Origin: Spirochaetales bacterium
GTDB lineage: Bacteria > Spirochaetota > Spirochaetia > DSM-27196 > Alkalispirochaetaceae
DNA: 53,470 bases
NCBI GenBank assembly: GCA_028282545.1
Contig: JANQHT010000022.1
Coordinates: 1 to 53,470 of the forward strand
Direction: 5' to 3'
The translations under genes and the position numbers were made by a program. Of the stretch, positions 8,567 through 16,377 are shown in pieces. Positions within the stretch are counted from its first letter, which is position 1. Every line of letters starts with the position of its first letter. The notes under the pieces were generated by a model. The model was not told the DNA's origin and searched no databases. It saw only the letters and a program-made list of their open reading frames with translations.

Positions 8567-10048
8567 ATGTCACAACCACAACTCGCTATGAGCCCCAAAC
8601 GGGAACTCTCACAACCCGCGCGATGGATCGTCCTAGGGGTGGCCCTTACAGTTGCGTTCCTCGCCCGGTTTGTACTGCTGTCGGAGGGTGATCGCACAGT
8701 AGCCGATACAACGCTCTCGCCGAGCGGCCAGGTCGCAATCGGCATTCTCCTCTTCGCGCTCATCCTCTGGATGACCGAGGCCATACCCTTCCACATAACG
8801 GGACTGCTCGGCATCTTCCTGCTTGCGGTATTCCGCGTGGACAGCTTCAAGAACATCGTTTCAGTGGGATTCGGTAATCACATCTTCATATTCTTTGTTG
8901 GAGTTCTGGTCCTCTCTAGCTTCATCACGCGATCCGGCCTCGGGAATCGGATTTCTGTCTTCCTGCTCTCCAAGACGGGGAACGGGACGGCGATGATCAT
9001 CCTAGGATTCCTCGTCGTGGGCATGGTCCTCTCCATGTGGATCACGAATACCGCAGTCGCGGCGATGCTCATGCCGCTGGGAGTGGCCATTCTCAGAGAG
9101 GAAGGTGTGACTCCCATGAAGAGCAAATTCGGCAAGGCGCTGATGATCGCGTGCGCCTGGGGCCCCATCATGGGCGGCATCATGGCGCCGTCCGGGGCCG
9201 GACCCAATCCGCTCGCAATCAGTTTTTTGAAGGAGATGGCGGGGCTTGACCTCACCTTCGTCGGGTGGATGACCTACGGCGTGCCTGCGGGACTTCTCAT
9301 TCTCTTTCCAACCTGGGGAATCCTCATGCTCTTCTTCCGTCCGGAAATGAAGAGTCTTACCAAGACAAAGGAAGAGCTCAAGGCCGAGTATGACGCGCTT
9401 CCGTCGATGAGCCGGGAGGAGAAGGTTACACTTGTCATTTTCCTACTGACGGTTTTCCTCTGGCTCACGACGCCACTCTACGAGAGGTGGCTCGGGATTT
9501 CCATTCCTATCTCCATGCCGGTACTTCTCACCGTCGCGCTCTTCTTCTTCCCGGGAGTGGGTCGCATAGCCTGGAAGCACGTGGAGAAGGAGATCAGCTG
9601 GAGCAGCATCCTGCTAATCGTTTCAGGTATCTCGCTGGGCATGATGCTCTACCAGACCGGCGGAGCAGAGTGGCTTGCCGTGCTCTACCTGGGCGGTATG
9701 GGCGGCATGCACCCGTTCCTACAGGTGCTGCTCGTCGTGTTTATCGTAAGCTTCATCAAGATCTTCCTTTCGAGCAACACCGTCACGGCCACCGTGATCA
9801 TCCCCATCATCATCACCCTTTCGGTTGCCCTTGGAATCGATACGCTCTCGATCACTGTGCCCGCGGCTCTCACCACGAGCATGGCGTTCATCCTCGTTAC
9901 AAGTACGCCCACAAATGTCATCCCCTACACGGCCGGCTACTTCTCCATCCGGGACATGGCGCTGATCGGCATGGTAATGACACTCGTGGCCGCCCCCATC
10001 GTGGGAGCTACGATCTATGTCGTCGGGCTGGTGACGGGATTGTACTGA
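8567..10048 (+). CDS. DASS/SLC13 family anion transporter
   Basis: A multi-spanning membrane protein of about 493 residues from the divalent anion:Na+ symporter family (DASS/SLC13), with about 11-12 hydrophobic segments. The paired family signatures are visible: an N-terminal repeat patch GAGPNPLAISF and a C-terminal repeat patch SSNTVTATVI, followed by TSTPTNVIPYTAGYF. Members move sulfate, di- and tricarboxylates or sulfonates. An AGGAG box ends six bases before ATG 8567; a GTG at 8564 is a less likely start. It follows the CoA ligase by 60 bases and probably moves that pathway's acid product or a related anion; import versus export cannot be told. I see no clear terminator directly after it. 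Confidence 0.87.
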   Translation: MSQPQLAMSPKRELSQPARWIVLGVALTVAFLARFVLLSEGDRTVADTTLSPSGQVAIGILLFALILWMTEAIPFHITGLLGIFLLAVFRVDSFKNIVSVGFGNHIFIFFVGVLVLSSFITRSGLGNRISVFLLSKTGNGTAMIILGFLVVGMVLSMWITNTAVAAMLMPLGVAILREEGVTPMKSKFGKALMIACAWGPIMGGIMAPSGAGPNPLAISFLKEMAGLDLTFVGWMTYGVPAGLLILFPTWGILMLFFRPEMKSLTKTKEELKAEYDALPSMSREEKVTLVIFLLTVFLWLTTPLYERWLGISIPISMPVLLTVALFFFPGVGRIAWKHVEKEISWSSILLIVSGISLGMMLYQTGGAEWLAVLYLGGMGGMHPFLQVLLVVFIVSFIKIFLSSNTVTATVIIPIIITLSVALGIDTLSITVPAALTTSMAFILVTSTPTNVIPYTAGYFSIRDMALIGMVMTLVAAPIVGATIYVVGLVTGLY

Positions 10049-10493
10049 GGTCAGGAGTGACATCGCCCGTCGGGCCGACTCGTAGGCATCAGGAAGTAGG
10101 TATACAGTCAATCCGACCATGAGGCACCGCCCATACTCCGTAAACGAGGACGCCAAACGTCCCGACGGTCGTTGGCGAATCACCCCGCATGTCCACCATG
10201 TGGTCTATCGAGTAGATCAACTGCTCCTTTTGTGACCAAGCGAACTCCTACGCAACGATCACCGGCAGCGGTGCGGAGCCGGGCGGCTCCCGTTGGATTG
10301 CAGGTGCAGAAATGTACCTGAACGATCCCAGCGATGTCTTGGGCCAAGTGTGAACAATTCTCGGGGACCGCTTCTTCGGCGTCGATTTTATGTCGGACGC
10401 CTCTTCCACAAGTACGCCTCCTAACCGGCCGGGCCGGCGTCTTGCCGGTCCTAAATTGCCCCATCCCTGCGAGGCTGCGAGGAGCCAGGGATA
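10049..10493. other. non-coding or vestigial stretch
   Basis: There is no credible intact gene in these 445 bases. One plus-strand frame (about 10205-10350) runs some 44 codons with a protein-like composition (NCSFCDQANSYATIT, then EMYLNDPSDVLGQ) before a TGA, and continues past it with FFGVDFMSD. I do not recognise the family; it could be a decayed gene or chance. A GAGCC-GGGC-GGCTC hairpin lies near 10276-10292 without a T-run, so it is a poor terminator candidate. Confidence 0.35.
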
Positions 10494-10798
10494 GCGACGA
10501 ACAAGGAGCGATAGACGACTGCCTGGTAAGAGTTATCAGGAACTCAGGGAGCTTTCTGCGCCAGAATAAGACCTTCAGTGAGGTAGAATACAAGGCATCC
10601 GTCAATCTCCTCCGGCTTGAGAAAATCCGCTGCCTCCGGAGGTGCCTCAAGCAGCACCGTTCGGAGCGCCTCACGCGTCTTCTGGTTGTGCCGGCTTGCC
10701 CACGTTTCAAAGTCGATAAGCTTGACAATGGTATCGTCTCTGGTGATGTAAAATCCGGCTTCCTCGATCAGTGTCTTCCAGTCGGACATCGGCAGACA
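10494..10798 (-). repeat. inverted copy of methyltransferase gene 3' half (left arm, about 305 bp)
   Basis: This segment is the reverse complement of 25127-25431, about 96% identical (roughly 12 mismatches counted by eye). Paired positions sum to 35925. The match begins inside the methyltransferase gene and runs past its stop by about 50 bases, ending abruptly on both sides. The two arms enclose about 14.3 kb. Confidence 0.9.
10544..10789 (-). pseudogene. truncated SAM-dependent methyltransferase (C-terminal 81 codons only)
   Basis: An open frame of 81 codons starting MSDWKTLIEEAGFYITRDD matches the C-terminal third of the intact methyltransferase at 24623-25381 with only a few substitutions (for example Val for Asp, Val for Met, Asp for Ser). 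The SAM-binding N-terminal Rossmann domain is absent, so it cannot be an active methyltransferase. The frame opens with a Met internal to the full gene and has no ribosome-binding site of its own. It is best read as the coding part of the left arm of the 305-bp inverted repeat, produced by duplication or rearrangement. Confidence 0.85.
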
Positions 10799-10821
10799 GA
10801 TGGGAACCGCAAGAGAGTCGC

Positions 10822-10853
10822 TTGCGCACTTGTCGACGATGATTTTATATAAT
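10822..10853 (+). promoter_or_regulatory. candidate promoter of the M24-family gene
   Basis: A perfect -10 hexamer TATAAT lies at 10848-10853, about 58 bases before the M24 start. The best -35 match is TTGCGC at 10822-10827 with a long 20-base spacer, so the -10 is the stronger part of the call. An AGGAGG box at 10899-10904 then precedes ATG 10912 by seven bases. Confidence 0.45.
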
Positions 10854-10911
10854 GCAATGACGTTGTTCTTTTCAAAATTGGTGACGTTCTGTCGTTGCAG
10901 GAGGACTATGC

Positions 10912-12108
10912 ATGGTTTCTGATGCTTTGCGGGAAAAGGTCATTCATCCCATCTCAACAGAGGAGCTTGAGCGAAGGTGGAGAACACTTCGTGGACTCAT
11001 GCAAGCTGCCGGGGTTGATTACGTGATAGCTCAGAATCACAACGACTATCTCGGCGGCTACGTGAAATGGCTTCTCGATGAGCCGGCGATGCACTGCTAT
11101 CCGCTCTCGGTCATCTTCCCCGTTGACGGGGAAATGGTTACCGTTGCGCACGGTTCCAGTGACCCGAAACAGGCGGCGCCACCGTCGTGGGCGCTCAGAG
11201 GAGTAGGGAAGCGACTCAGTACTCCGGTCATGCTTTCCCTGAACTACGCCGCTACCCACGATGCGGAGTTGGTTGTGCAGGAGCTTGACGGACACGGGAA
11301 TGCGCGCATATGCCTTCTCGACGAACCCGCAATGGCGGCAGGTTTTGTGAGAACGTTGCGAGAGAAGCTTACTGGCGTTGAGTTCGTCGACATCACCGAT
11401 GAGATTGATGTACTCAAGGCGCTAAAGAGCCCGGAAGAAATTGAGCGAATCCGCGTGAATGCCTTGCTGCATGACGAGGCCATGCGAGCGTGCTTTGAGG
11501 CGATTCGTCCCGGGGTACGAGAGTTTGAAGTGGCGGCTGCCGGTCGCTATAAGTGCCTGATGCTGGGAAGCGAACAGCAGATCATATTTGTGGGAAGCGG
11601 CCCACCCGGGCGGCCAATCCCGTTCAACATGCCGCATGCCATGAACCGCCGCCTTGAGGAAGGCGACCAGGTGGGGATTCTCATCGAAGCAAATGATGCA
11701 TCGGGGTACTACACACATCTGTATCGGATTGCCTGCATTGGTGATATTCCTGATGAACTCGCACGCCAGCACGAGATTGCGGTGGAAGCTCAGAACCTGA
11801 GCTTGAGCCTCATTAAGCCTGGTGCTGACCCGGTAGAGATACTCAGGAGGAACAACGAGTTCCTGGAGGGGTTAGGTCTGCCCGGAGAGACCAGGATATA
11901 TGCGCACGGCCAGGGGTACGACATGGTAGAGAGGCCGTCTTTCCAGCCGGGAGAAACCATGAAGATAGCCGAGGGCATGAATATCTCCGTTCACCCGGCT
12001 GCGGTTGGCGGTCGTGCATCTGCGATGTTGACGGACAACTACATAGTGACAGCGACCGGTGTGAGCGATTGTCTCCACCAGACCCCCAAAAAGGTATTCT
12101 CTCTCTGA
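10912..12108 (+). CDS. M24 (creatinase/aminopeptidase fold) protein lacking most metal ligands
   Basis: A 398-residue two-domain protein with an N-terminal creatinase_N-like domain and a C-terminal pita-bread M24 fold from about residue 175. In metallo-aminopeptidases five ligands (Asp, Asp, His, Glu, Glu) bind two metals. Here the second Asp position reads His269 (SGYYTHLYR), the first Glu position reads His361 (MNISVHPAA) and the last Glu region reads Asp375 (LTDNYIV); only His332 (AHGQGYDMVERP) is clearly kept. That pattern fits metal-free members such as creatinase, or other M24 hydrolases/lyases, better than Xaa-Pro peptidases. AGGAGG precedes the ATG by seven bases. It is followed 26 bases later by a LeuB-like dehydrogenase and is probably in one operon with it. 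Substrate unknown. Confidence 0.8.
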   Translation: MVSDALREKVIHPISTEELERRWRTLRGLMQAAGVDYVIAQNHNDYLGGYVKWLLDEPAMHCYPLSVIFPVDGEMVTVAHGSSDPKQAAPPSWALRGVGKRLSTPVMLSLNYAATHDAELVVQELDGHGNARICLLDEPAMAAGFVRTLREKLTGVEFVDITDEIDVLKALKSPEEIERIRVNALLHDEAMRACFEAIRPGVREFEVAAAGRYKCLMLGSEQQIIFVGSGPPGRPIPFNMPHAMNRRLEEGDQVGILIEANDASGYYTHLYRIACIGDIPDELARQHEIAVEAQNLSLSLIKPGADPVEILRRNNEFLEGLGLPGETRIYAHGQGYDMVERPSFQPGETMKIAEGMNISVHPAAVGGRASAMLTDNYIVTATGVSDCLHQTPKKVFSL

Positions 12109-12134
12109 AACGCGAGATCGAGCGGAGGCACGCG

Positions 12135-13166
12135 ATGAGCAAAAAGTTGACGATCGGGATCATTCCCGGCGACGGTATTGGTAGGGACGTCATGCGCGCC
12201 GCACGGATTGTCCTGGATACCATCCTGGAACGTGCGTCCGACCTTGATGTCTCGTTCGTGGAGATGGCTGTCGCGGAGGCGGCAGTGAAGGCTTGTGGTG
12301 AGCCGTTTCCGGACAGCACGCGTGAGGGTATTTCCAGTTGTGACGCCGTTCTCTTCGGCGCAGTCGGCGCACCGTACGACTTTGTCGTCCTGTCCGGAAT
12401 CCGCTACGGATTCCACCTCTATGCGAACGTCAGGCCAATCAAGGCGCTTCCCGGGGTCAAGGTTCTGCACCCGAACGCGGACTTGGTGGTAATCAGGGAG
12501 AATACGGAAGGACTCTATCGCGGTGTTGGGTATAGCGACGGTGACTATCACGCAGACCTCCGAATCTTTACGAGAATCGGCATGGAGCGCATTGTCAGGT
12601 TCGCATTTGACTGGGCGATGAAGAATGGCCGGAAGAAGGTGACGTTCACGCACAAGGAAAGCGTCCTTCGCCACACTGACGCAGTGATGAAAGAGGTCTT
12701 CTACGATATAGCCCGGGAGTACCCGGAGCTTGAAGCCGACGACATGGAAATTGACGCATGTGCGATGCGCGTGGTGATGAAGCCGCACACGCTCGACGTT
12801 ATCATCGCAGAAAACGCGAATGGCGACATTCTCAGTGACGTCGGTGGTGGTATCATCGGTGGACTTGGCTTCACGGCCAGCGCAAACATCGGAGACCACT
12901 TGGCAGCGTTTGAGCCCGTGCACGGCTCCGCGCCAAAGTATGCAGACAAAGACGTGGTCAACCCCTGTGCCATGCTCATGGCGACGAAGATGATGTTTGA
13001 CTATCTGGAACGCGGGGACATTGCTGTAAGGCTGGAACGTGCCCTGGAGAAGGTTCTCGTCGAGGGGAAAACCCGAACCTATGACATCGGCGGCGACTCT
13101 TCCACATCGAACGTGGCACGGGCTGTAGCCGCCAACATCAGCGCGGACTGGGGCGAACCTGTGTAG
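12135..13166 (+). CDS. isocitrate/isopropylmalate dehydrogenase family enzyme (LeuB/tartrate dehydrogenase-like)
   Basis: A 343-residue NAD(P)- and metal-dependent beta-decarboxylating dehydrogenase. Landmarks: GIIPGDGIGRDV at the N-terminus, LYANVRPIK with the substrate-binding Arg, VIRENTEGLYRG, the catalytic Lys/Asp region, NANGDILSDVGGGIIGG and FEPVHGSAPKYADKDVVNP. These enzymes oxidise 2-hydroxy acids such as isopropylmalate, tartrate, D-malate, isocitrate or homoisocitrate. Its neighbours are catabolic (M24 protein, TctABC transporter), and the leucine genes are 31 kb away without a leuB, so either a catabolic hydroxy-acid dehydrogenase or a displaced leuB is possible. I favour the catabolic role. 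A GAGG-like box precedes ATG 12135. Confidence 0.85.
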   Translation: MSKKLTIGIIPGDGIGRDVMRAARIVLDTILERASDLDVSFVEMAVAEAAVKACGEPFPDSTREGISSCDAVLFGAVGAPYDFVVLSGIRYGFHLYANVRPIKALPGVKVLHPNADLVVIRENTEGLYRGVGYSDGDYHADLRIFTRIGMERIVRFAFDWAMKNGRKKVTFTHKESVLRHTDAVMKEVFYDIAREYPELEADDMEIDACAMRVVMKPHTLDVIIAENANGDILSDVGGGIIGGLGFTASANIGDHLAAFEPVHGSAPKYADKDVVNPCAMLMATKMMFDYLERGDIAVRLERALEKVLVEGKTRTYDIGGDSSTSNVARAVAANISADWGEPV

Positions 13167-13186
13167 GGCGTAAGGGTTGCGCGCAC

Positions 13187-13220
13187 TCCGGCGCCGTGCC
13201 TATATCTCTTCTCCGCCGGA
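13187..13220. terminator. weak candidate bidirectional terminator
   Basis: A 7-bp inverted repeat TCCGGCG/CGCCGGA with a 20-base loop lies in the 75-base gap between the convergent LeuB-like and TctA genes, with a pyrimidine-rich tract after it on the plus strand. The stem is short, so the call is tentative. Confidence 0.3.
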
Positions 13221-13241
13221 TTCTTCCGCGTTCTCGTTTTT

Positions 13242-14729
13242 CTACCCGCGGCTCGCTCTGTAGTTCTGAAAGACCAAGAGCACCACTGAACCAACGGCCA
13301 TCAAGAGAAAGATGAGTGATACCGGCCGCGTGAGGAACAGAGTGAGGTCCGAGGAACTCATCATCGCAACGCGGAAATTCTCCTCCAGTGTTGGTCCCAG
13401 AATGAGCCCGAGCACGATTGGTGCGAGCGGGATTTTTGCCTTCGTGAATATGTAGCCGACAAATCCGGCGGTGAACATCAGGTACACGTCAAAGAGCCGG
13501 TTGTTGTGTGCGAAGCTCCCGATCGTACAGAACGCAATGATGATCGGCACGAGGTACTTCGTGGGTATCTTGAGAACCCGCACGTAGAGGTTGGTGAACA
13601 CTGACTGCGAGATAAGGACGAAGAAATTTGCGAGGAAGAACGCCGCGAAGAGTCCGTTGGCGAGATCGGGATGCTTGGAAATGAAAAGCGGTCCGGGCAC
13701 GATTCCGTGGATGATAACCGCTCCCATCATGATTACGCTTATAGGATTACCGGGTAGCCCGAGTGCAAGCATTGGGATGAGCGTGCCGCCCGCTGTGGCG
13801 GAATTGGACGCCTCGGCAGCGATGATCCCCTCCGGCGCTCCCTTGCCAAAGTCTTTCTTGTTTTTCGAGAACCGCTTCACTTGATCATAGCTCCAGATGT
13901 TGGAGATTGTAGCTCCGACGCCTGGAAGTGCGCCGATTCCAACACCGCTCAGCATGGATATGATTAGTGCCTTTGGATGCCGGAAAACGGCGAGTATGCT
14001 CTCGCGGTGGGGGATGCTCAGATGCTTCGACTCGTACGTTATTCGCTGTCCGCCCTCTTCGATGTCGGTCATCAGCTGCGAGATTGCGTAGATGCCTATC
14101 ATGATGGGAATGAAGTGAAGACCGCCGCGCAGCGACCTGAGGCCGAATGTCAGCCGACTTGCACCGAATATCGGATCTGCTCCCACCGTGCCAAGGAGAA
14201 TGCCCAGGACGCCGGCGATGAACCCCTTTATGAGCGACTTGCCCGTGAGACTCGCAATCATCGTGAGACCAAAGACGATGAGCGACGTGTACTCCCAGGG
14301 GCCCAGCTTGGAAGCAAGTCGGGCAACCGTCGGGGCAATCCCCATGAGGATCAGCGCACCGAAGATTCCGCCAAAGAACGAAGCCCAGATGCCTATCCCC
14401 ATAGCCCGACCCGGGAAACCCTTCCTTGCCATGGGGAAGCCGTCGAACGTGGTTGCAACTGCAGACGACGTTCCGGGGATTCCCAGGAGCGTGGAACCAA
14501 TCAGGCCTCCGGACATCCCACCTATGTAGATCCCGGACATCGTCGCAAGACCGTCCACGCTGGTCATGCCGTATGTGAGCGGGAGAGTCAGGATGACTGC
14601 CATACCGGTGGAGAGTCCCGGAATCGCCGCGAAGACGATCCCGCCGATTCCCCCTCCGATCATCAGGGCGATCGTACGAACGTTGAGAACAGACTCGAAT
14701 CCCGCACCAAGAAGTTGGAAGTACTCCAC
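13242..14729 (-). CDS. tctA: tripartite tricarboxylate transporter, large permease subunit TctA
   Basis: A 495-residue polytopic membrane protein of the TctA family with about 11-12 membrane segments. Family landmarks are the N-terminal IAAIPGLSTGMAVIL-type Gly/Pro motif and a second copy in the middle (GVGIGALPGVGATISN). TctA forms the channel of secondary transporters that take up citrate, tartrate, terephthalate and similar acids together with TctB and the periplasmic TctC. The GTG start has a GGGAGA box upstream, and the gene follows tctB by 12 bases on the minus strand (order tctC-tctB-tctA), forming one operon. Substrate unknown; the neighbouring hydroxy-acid dehydrogenase suggests a carboxylic acid. 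Confidence 0.93.
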   Translation of the reverse strand: MEYFQLLGAGFESVLNVRTIALMIGGGIGGIVFAAIPGLSTGMAVILTLPLTYGMTSVDGLATMSGIYIGGMSGGLIGSTLLGIPGTSSAVATTFDGFPMARKGFPGRAMGIGIWASFFGGIFGALILMGIAPTVARLASKLGPWEYTSLIVFGLTMIASLTGKSLIKGFIAGVLGILLGTVGADPIFGASRLTFGLRSLRGGLHFIPIMIGIYAISQLMTDIEEGGQRITYESKHLSIPHRESILAVFRHPKALIISMLSGVGIGALPGVGATISNIWSYDQVKRFSKNKKDFGKGAPEGIIAAEASNSATAGGTLIPMLALGLPGNPISVIMMGAVIIHGIVPGPLFISKHPDLANGLFAAFFLANFFVLISQSVFTNLYVRVLKIPTKYLVPIIIAFCTIGSFAHNNRLFDVYLMFTAGFVGYIFTKAKIPLAPIVLGLILGPTLEENFRVAMMSSSDLTLFLTRPVSLIFLLMAVGSVVLLVFQNYRASRG

Positions 14730-14741
14730 CGAATCGTCTCC

Positions 14742-15206
14742 CTATATCAGCCAGCCGCCGGGAAGAATCTGCCCCAGCCAGGTTCGAAATACGAGATAGA
14801 GAACCACAACAGCGCCGGCTGTGATCAACACGGTCCGGAGAGGTTTCTCGCGCCCTCCAATAAACAGAGTACCGGCGAGAATGAATGCGGTTGTTGTAAG
14901 GAAGAAGCCGACCTTGCCAAGCAACACGATATATACAAGGACGAGGAGAATCATGCCCGCCGGCTTCTTGTATTTTGTGTACAAAGACTTGAAGTCGATC
15001 CTAGGCGCTTTTGCGCGTCCGCGTATAATCTCTGTGAGCATCATCAATACGCCGAAACCGAGTAGAATCCACGCAACGATCTTGGGGAATGCGTTGGAAT
15101 CCAGATCACTGATTCCGAACGCGGAAGCTTTGGACCGGTAGAGGTGGATCAGAGCAGCCACGGAGAACAGAGTCGTACCTACACCAACGTAGAAGTCTGA
15201 CCTCAT
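14742..15206 (-). CDS. tctB: tripartite tricarboxylate transporter, small membrane subunit TctB
   Basis: A 154-residue protein with four hydrophobic segments, the size and layout of TctB. It begins with a short cytoplasmic stretch and a first helix, followed by a polar linker, then a WILLGFGVLMMLTEI helix and two more near the C-terminus. TctB is the poorly conserved partner of TctA and is recognised mainly by topology and position. It sits between tctC and tctA on the same strand, with 56 bases to tctC and 12 to tctA. Confidence 0.85.
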   Translation of the reverse strand: MRSDFYVGVGTTLFSVAALIHLYRSKASAFGISDLDSNAFPKIVAWILLGFGVLMMLTEIIRGRAKAPRIDFKSLYTKYKKPAGMILLVLVYIVLLGKVGFFLTTTAFILAGTLFIGGREKPLRTVLITAGAVVVLYLVFRTWLGQILPGGWLI

Positions 15207-15262
15207 CTGGCTGCTTCTCCCGGCAGGAGCGATGGAGGTGGCTTGGCCACCCCCTGTGGAGT

Positions 15263-16228
15263 CTAATTTGTAATTATTGCGGCGAACTCGGCAATTTGTC
15301 CGTCAATCTCCGCGAGATAGTCTGCGGTTTCCTGCGCATCCATGAACTCGGTCGTGATGGTGAGGTCATCAAGACGCTGCTGCAATTCAGAATTCATTGA
15401 AATCTGGCGGAATGCACTCTCGAGGATTGCAATGATCTCCGAGTCTGTGTCGGCCTTCACGACGAAACCTCCACGCATCTCGTAGACAAGGTCGATCTCC
15501 TGTTCTACCAGCGTTGGTACGTCAGGAATAGCCGGATGGCGCTCCGGGAATGTATGCGCGAGAAGCTTGAACTCACCGGCTTCCAGGTACTCCTTGCCCG
15601 ACGACACGTACGTCATCGCGGCGTCTACCGTACCCGCGAGCAGTGCTGCATTGCGACTGGTGTCTCCTTGCGGAGCCACGAAGTTGAACTGTGTGCCGGT
15701 GCGCCGGCCTATCTCAACCGGCACCATATGACTCTGGTTCCCCGCGGTGATGGCGAAAGAGTACGCGCCGGGATTGGCCTTGGCCGCATCAACAAACTCC
15801 ACCATATTGTCCCACTCCGCATCACCTCGTGCGGCGATGACGAGCGGCCATTTGCCCATCATTGCGATAGGTGCGAAGTCATCCATTGTGTAATCGCCGA
15901 TGCCCGAGTGAATACCAAACCACGTCGCATCGTCAACAGAAATGACGGTGTAGCCGTCAGCCGACGCGCGAAGCGCCTCCTCTGTACCTACCGTACCACT
16001 CGCTCCACCGATATTCTGAATGGCGATTGGTTGTCCGAGGATCTCTTCAGCATACTCGGCCATAATGCGTGCGCGGATGTCCGAAACACCGCCCGGACTC
16101 CACGGGACCACTATGGTGATTGCCTTTGTGGGGTAGTCAATTCTCTTTTCAGCCTCAGGCGTCGCAAAAACAAGCGGTGTGAGCAAGCCAATCACCACCG
16201 TGATGATTACCATTCGTTTAAGACTCAT
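15263..16228 (-). CDS. tctC: tripartite tricarboxylate transporter substrate-binding protein TctC
   Basis: A 321-residue periplasmic binding protein of the TctC (Bug) family. It has a signal peptide (about residues 1-24, a Lys/Arg start then a hydrophobic core ending at ATPEA), followed by the family opening YPTKAITIVVPWSPGG and the DADGYT-like segment ASADGYTVI. It captures an organic acid and delivers it to TctAB. The start at 16228 is chosen because AAGGAGGTG ends five bases upstream; a longer reading begins at a Met without such a box. First gene of the minus-strand tct operon. An AT-rich operator-like palindrome lies about 100 bases upstream. Confidence 0.93.
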   Translation of the reverse strand: MSLKRMVIITVVIGLLTPLVFATPEAEKRIDYPTKAITIVVPWSPGGVSDIRARIMAEYAEEILGQPIAIQNIGGASGTVGTEEALRASADGYTVISVDDATWFGIHSGIGDYTMDDFAPIAMMGKWPLVIAARGDAEWDNMVEFVDAAKANPGAYSFAITAGNQSHMVPVEIGRRTGTQFNFVAPQGDTSRNAALLAGTVDAAMTYVSSGKEYLEAGEFKLLAHTFPERHPAIPDVPTLVEQEIDLVYEMRGGFVVKADTDSEIIAILESAFRQISMNSELQQRLDDLTITTEFMDAQETADYLAEIDGQIAEFAAIITN

Positions 16229-16320
16229 GACAGCACCTCCTTGATACACCTGTCAGATACGCGAACAATCCCGCGTACTGGTAGCATACATGAACATCCA
16301 CAAATTGCAAGTAAATTCTA

Positions 16321-16336
16321 ATAATTGAAATTCAAT
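16321..16336 (-). promoter_or_regulatory. AT-rich palindrome, candidate regulator operator upstream of tctCBA
   Basis: ATTGAA-A-TTCAAT at 16324-16336 is a perfect 13-bp palindrome. The 12-mer AATTTCAATTAT (minus strand, 16321-16332) recurs exactly at 17752-17763 before the TRAP operon. A candidate minus-strand promoter, TTGCAA then TATGCT with 16 bases between, lies just downstream in the tctC leader. The local IclR protein is a plausible binder, by inference. Confidence 0.45.
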
Positions 16337-16377
16337 ATTGATAATTGATACAGACTCCAGCCGGCTATCAACTACCG

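Noticed and set aside
12039..12923. 294-codon minus-strand frame inside the LeuB-like gene
   Set aside because: The plus-strand frame has all family motifs; the minus frame has none.
14670..14715. Second copy of the tRNA-Asn 3' end as an attachment site
   Set aside because: A short AGACTCGAATCCCGC stretch looks similar but lies inside tctA and matches too few bases of the tRNA end.
13977..15065. 362-codon plus-strand frame across tctA and tctB
   Set aside because: Very polar, repeat-like composition typical of the antisense of membrane genes; the minus-strand genes are clear TctA and TctB.
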